Origin: Branchiostoma lanceolatum | Lineage: Eukaryota; Chordata; Leptocardii; Amphioxiformes; Branchiostomatidae | Length of the DNA stretch: 64,000 nucleotides | Direction: 5' to 3' | Assembly: GCF_035083965.1 (NCBI RefSeq) | Contig: NC_089724.1 | Location: 28,735,435 to 28,799,434, forward strand | In this document: positions 60,722 to 64,000 of the stretch, piece after piece | Numbering within the stretch: position 1 is the first letter of the stretch | Layout: each line of letters starts with the position of its first letter | Translations under genes and position numbers: made by a program | Notes under the pieces: model-generated | What the model was told of the DNA's origin: nothing | Seen by the model: the letters and a program-made list of their open reading frames with translations, nothing else | Databases searched by the model: none

Positions 60722-61459
60722 GGACGTACGGTCTTCAGTGTGGGTACATGGTCATCCCTCGAAATGTTGTAAAACGGTTGTAGCTAGACTCTCCACAACT
60801 TGCCACGTACGGAAAACGCAGGCGAACCGGCGCCAACTTTCTGCAACCCTTGCGTGACAAGTGTCCCAACAGACCGCCGATTTCACCACCAAATTGAAAA
60901 GGAATTCTCCCCCCAAAGACAGATACTTGCACGCACAGACAATATGGCTGTATGTAATATGACGAGTAATATTGAACGATAAACAATAGGGGTTACCACA
61001 TGGGCGCTGACATGGAACAAATGTTCGGGAATCGATCCTGACAACTTTTGTTGTTTGGGACTGTTTGGGCCGGACCGGAAACGGAAGTGTTAAGGTTTTG
61101 CGCGCTTCATGCATTGTGGGACATCTAGCGGGCTATACCATTCACGGGGTGTTTTATATTCATTGAAAGTATTTTACTTGAATCAAATTTGTGGTATATA
61201 CCCATATATACACAAAATACAGCAAATAGCAAAGGTCATATTCAAAACCATTGGTACGATTTACCTGAAGTATAAACAGAACACGTATGGTGGGAACATA
61301 AGAACAAGAATGACGTCACCATCATGACCCCATTGTGACCTCATCAGCTGGTGTTGTCATGTGGCAACAGTTGATGTAACAGCACGAAGGCTGCTTTTCT
61401 GTCGTTTCAATCTTTCTGCTCAGCGTATTTTGGGACAAGTGTGTACGCGGAGGTCTAAA
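60722..61459. promoter_or_regulatory. Head-to-head intergenic region, likely bidirectional promoter
   Basis: The sirtuin ATG (minus, 60721) and the EXD2 ATG (plus, 61460) are 738 bases apart. The block at 61108-61130 (TGCATTGTGGGACATCTAG) resembles ZNF143/SBS-type promoter elements. No TATA box stands out. The region is otherwise unannotated. Confidence 0.45.
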
Positions 61460-63271
61460 ATGATCCACCCAATGGTACTGATGACCACCTCCCTCACTAT
61501 ATGTGGGTGGGTCATGTCGTGGTTGGAGCACTGCCACAAAAGCAAGAGGAAAACCTTCCTACAACGAGACCCAGCCGATACTAGGATCACTGTTGTGGAC
61601 ACAGAGGCGAGCTGTGAGGACGTGTGCGGCAAGTTGGTGAGCGGAGCAGCGTTAGGGGACCTTCAAGTCCTCGGGTTTGACTGTGAATGGGTGACCAGAG
61701 GCGGAAAAACACGCCCGGTATCGCTGCTTCAGCTCGCTTCGCTAGCGGGAGAGTGTGGCCTCTTCCGGGTTTGTCGTCTCAAAGACGGGACCATCCCTCG
61801 GTGTGTGAGGGACTTGCTTGCCGATAAAAACGTGTTGAAAGTCGGAGTAGCCTGTTGGGAAGACAGCCGACGGCTGGAGAGAGATTACGGGGTTTCCGTG
61901 AGAGGTTGTGTGGATCTCAGACATCTGGCGATCAGACATAAATCTCTCCAGTGCGGAAACCTTGGTCTTCAGGCTCTCGCCGAACAAGTACTCGGACTTA
62001 AGCTGGACAAGAGTCGAGCCGTCAGGTGCAGCGATTGGGAAGCACCGGATTTGAGCGAGAACCAAGTCAAGTACGCGGCCAACGATGCACTTGTGTCTGT
62101 AGACATTTTCACCACATTTCTAAAGTGGAAATTGCAACAGAATGCCTCCAATGACCCGTCTGAGAAAAACCTGCGAACAGCCGTGAAGGCGATGTGCCAG
62201 GGTCTGGTGGACGTCCCCTTCTCTGACAAAGGAGGAAGAAAGAGAACTACTCGAAGTAAAGCACGTACCCTACAACATGTTGACAATGAGGAGATAGGTT
62301 TCTCACAAACTCATGATGAGAATGAGAGAGGAGAGATACATGGACAACAAAACCACGGGAAGGGTCCAACCACCAGGAAAGTGAAGGGGTACACGGTGCG
62401 CCGGTCCCCTTTCTACCACAACTGCCAGCTGCGCGCGCCGGACGGGACGCTCCTCAGCACCATAGACCGCAAGAAGGTCCAGTGGTATCTCCAGAGGGGG
62501 CTAGGCGAGCTGATCAGCGAGGACCCGCTGACCGTCCAGCTGAAGTTCGAGCCCTCCGGCCGGCCGTCCAGCCAGGATGACCAGTACTACTTGTCCGTGA
62601 AGGAGAACGTGTGCTGCGTGTGCGGCCGGAGCGAGTCGTACATCAGGAAGAACGTGGTGCCGCACGACTACCGGAGACACTTCCCGCGGGAGATGAAGGA
62701 TCACCTGTCGCACGACGTCCTCCTCCTCTGCACCGTCTGTCACCAGCAGACCGGTTACCATGACAACAGGCTGCGCAACGAGATCGTCAGGGAGTTCAAC
62801 GCGCCCCTGGGATCAGAAGACAACGCCAAGTTCCTGGAAGACCCTGCTCGAAGGAAGGCACGGACGGCGGCTAAAGCTCTACTTCGCGACGACAACAAGA
62901 TACCGGCTGAACGAAAAACGGAGCTGGAAACTCAAGTGAAAGAATACTACAACACGGAGGAACTAACCAAAGCTATGCTCGCGGAAGCCGCCAGCCTAGA
63001 AACTCGGATAGAGAACGAGAATTTCGTCCCCCACGCGGAGAAGGTTGTCCGGTTGCTCCTGGAGCGGGATAATGGACTGATATCGTTTGAGAAGCGCTGG
63101 CGTCAACATTTCCTGGACAGCATGCAGCCGCGGTTTCTCCCGCCCCTCTGGTCCGTGGATCACAACCACGGCAAACTGGGGAGGAATGGGGTGGTCCGGC
63201 AGGACAGCCAGGCGGGCGGGGACCAAGTTCAAGGGCTGGATAAGAACAATTTACAACAGGTTCCTCCTTAA
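61460..63271 (+). CDS. EXD2: EXD2, DEDDy 3'-5' exonuclease, intronless
   Basis: A 603-residue protein from the ATG at 61460. The frame is open further upstream to 61361, but only through non-ATG codons. An N-terminal hydrophobic segment (MVLMTTSLTICGWVMSW) followed by HKSKRK resembles the outer mitochondrial membrane anchor of EXD2. Exonuclease motifs are LGFDCEW (Asp74, Glu76), GCVDLRHLA (Asp152) and QVKYAANDA (Tyr205, Asp209). The C-terminal half has CCVCGRSESYIRKNVVPHDY, RHFPREMKDH, HDVLLLCTVCHQ, ASLETRIENENFVPH and RWRQHFLDSMQP, all as in vertebrate EXD2. Length is near the human 621. There is no intron, whereas the vertebrate gene is split. The last 25 or so residues diverge after WSVDHNHGKL. 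Confidence 0.95.
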   Translation: MIHPMVLMTTSLTICGWVMSWLEHCHKSKRKTFLQRDPADTRITVVDTEASCEDVCGKLVSGAALGDLQVLGFDCEWVTRGGKTRPVSLLQLASLAGECGLFRVCRLKDGTIPRCVRDLLADKNVLKVGVACWEDSRRLERDYGVSVRGCVDLRHLAIRHKSLQCGNLGLQALAEQVLGLKLDKSRAVRCSDWEAPDLSENQVKYAANDALVSVDIFTTFLKWKLQQNASNDPSEKNLRTAVKAMCQGLVDVPFSDKGGRKRTTRSKARTLQHVDNEEIGFSQTHDENERGEIHGQQNHGKGPTTRKVKGYTVRRSPFYHNCQLRAPDGTLLSTIDRKKVQWYLQRGLGELISEDPLTVQLKFEPSGRPSSQDDQYYLSVKENVCCVCGRSESYIRKNVVPHDYRRHFPREMKDHLSHDVLLLCTVCHQQTGYHDNRLRNEIVREFNAPLGSEDNAKFLEDPARRKARTAAKALLRDDNKIPAERKTELETQVKEYYNTEELTKAMLAEAASLETRIENENFVPHAEKVVRLLLERDNGLISFEKRWRQHFLDSMQPRFLPPLWSVDHNHGKLGRNGVVRQDSQAGGDQVQGLDKNNLQQVPP

Positions 63272-64000
63272 ATGGGGAGTCATTATGACGTCATCTCAAA
63301 TGCTCGGGTCACGTAATGTTATGTAACCTCCATTAACATTAATCTGCCAGGTTACATAAATCCGCCACTTTGAAAAACAGTGGGTGTGAGAGATCTCTAG
63401 TGCAAAACTCCCAGGTATGCACAGTTTAGATACACAGGAGTGCATTATACTGGGGGACGTTGGGTTGGAGATCTGTTTGGACGTATCTTTTCAGGGTGAC
63501 GGAATTATGTACCCTGGTGGAATTACGTTAGTAGATGTGGAAGTGTATTTGGAATATAAACGCTCAGTCAGTTGTACAATCATGTGATATTTTGAAATGA
63601 AGAGAGAAAGAAAGAGATACTGCTGCTAGTGTAATATTTGTCAGGTCGACGGATTGTGCAATTTCTCTTTGGTCACTACAGCCAGTGACTGTGTTTCCTG
63701 TTACCTTTATAGACAAAGCAAGCTTGCAAGAGACAGGATCAGAATTTGTTTTTGTAACTGGGGCATGCATGCGTTCGATTGTATGTGTATAATATATAAT
63801 AAAGTGTACGCCTGAAGCATGGTAAATAATAGTCACAGAAAACCACAAGTGTACACAATATGTCAGCCTTGTAGTAGGGTTTTTATTTCACACAACATTC
63901 CAATTCCCTCAGTCTAGAAGCATATTGAAATATTAACTAGACAACATTCTGTAAGAGCCGTGCAAGCTGGTAACATTGCATCTTCATGAAATACTCCTAT
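63272..64000. other. EXD2 3' region
   Basis: A likely poly(A) signal AATAAA lies at 63798-63803. No other gene was recognised to the window end. Confidence 0.55.

Noticed and set aside
61361-61459. EXD2 start at 61361
   Set aside because: That codon is GTG; the first in-frame ATG at 61460 directly precedes the membrane anchor expected for EXD2.

Overview
The window looks like nuclear DNA of an invertebrate chordate, most probably a lancelet (Branchiostoma). The genes are split by short introns with GT/AG junctions. Their closest recognisable relatives are animal proteins (SIRT3, EXD2, VWDE, short-chain collagen). The introns are packed with tRNA-derived SINEs, CR1-like LINE pieces and many small inverted-repeat DNA elements. 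The organism is inferred from memory of these families; no database search was possible.

Layout. (1) 1362-2213, plus: an intronless secreted short-chain collagen with a C4/spongin-type C-terminal domain. (2) 5120-13473, minus: a nine-exon gene for creatinase. The exons join in phase into 463 residues with all remembered catalytic residues kept and a leader resembling a mitochondrial transit peptide. Its introns hold a CA repeat, MITEs, an 84-bp minisatellite and a triplicated first-exon donor. (3) 13681-15673: a DNA element of about 2 kb carrying a tandem array. (4) 17409-26244, plus: three signal-peptide starts, each leading into a thrombospondin type-1 plus EGF-like module. (5) 22618-44016, plus: a VWDE-like single-pass membrane protein (signal peptide, D8C, VWD, EGF-like modules, transmembrane segment) reconstructed as 20 exons, 1333 residues. 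(6) 46357-60721, minus: a SIRT3-like sirtuin (9 coding exons, 493 residues, plus one alternative first exon). A nearly whole CR1-like LINE with a 2A-like motif sits in one of its introns. (7) 61460-63271, plus: an intronless EXD2 exonuclease gene, head to head with the sirtuin.

How it fits together. The creatinase leader, the sirtuin and EXD2 all point to mitochondria, but they are separate transcription units. The TSP1/EGF cassettes (4) and the VWDE-like gene (5) lie on the same strand, and every relevant junction is phase 1. The cassettes could therefore be alternative amino-terminal ends of one receptor. That is the most system-like arrangement in the window. It rests on phase and order only and needs transcript evidence.

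Mobile DNA includes three TTAA-flanked copies of one MITE family, several 8-bp-TSD hAT-like MITEs, two copies of a 7-bp-TSD MITE family, three SINE types with exchanged tails, and LINE 3' ends. No retrovirus-like or capsid-bearing element was recognised.
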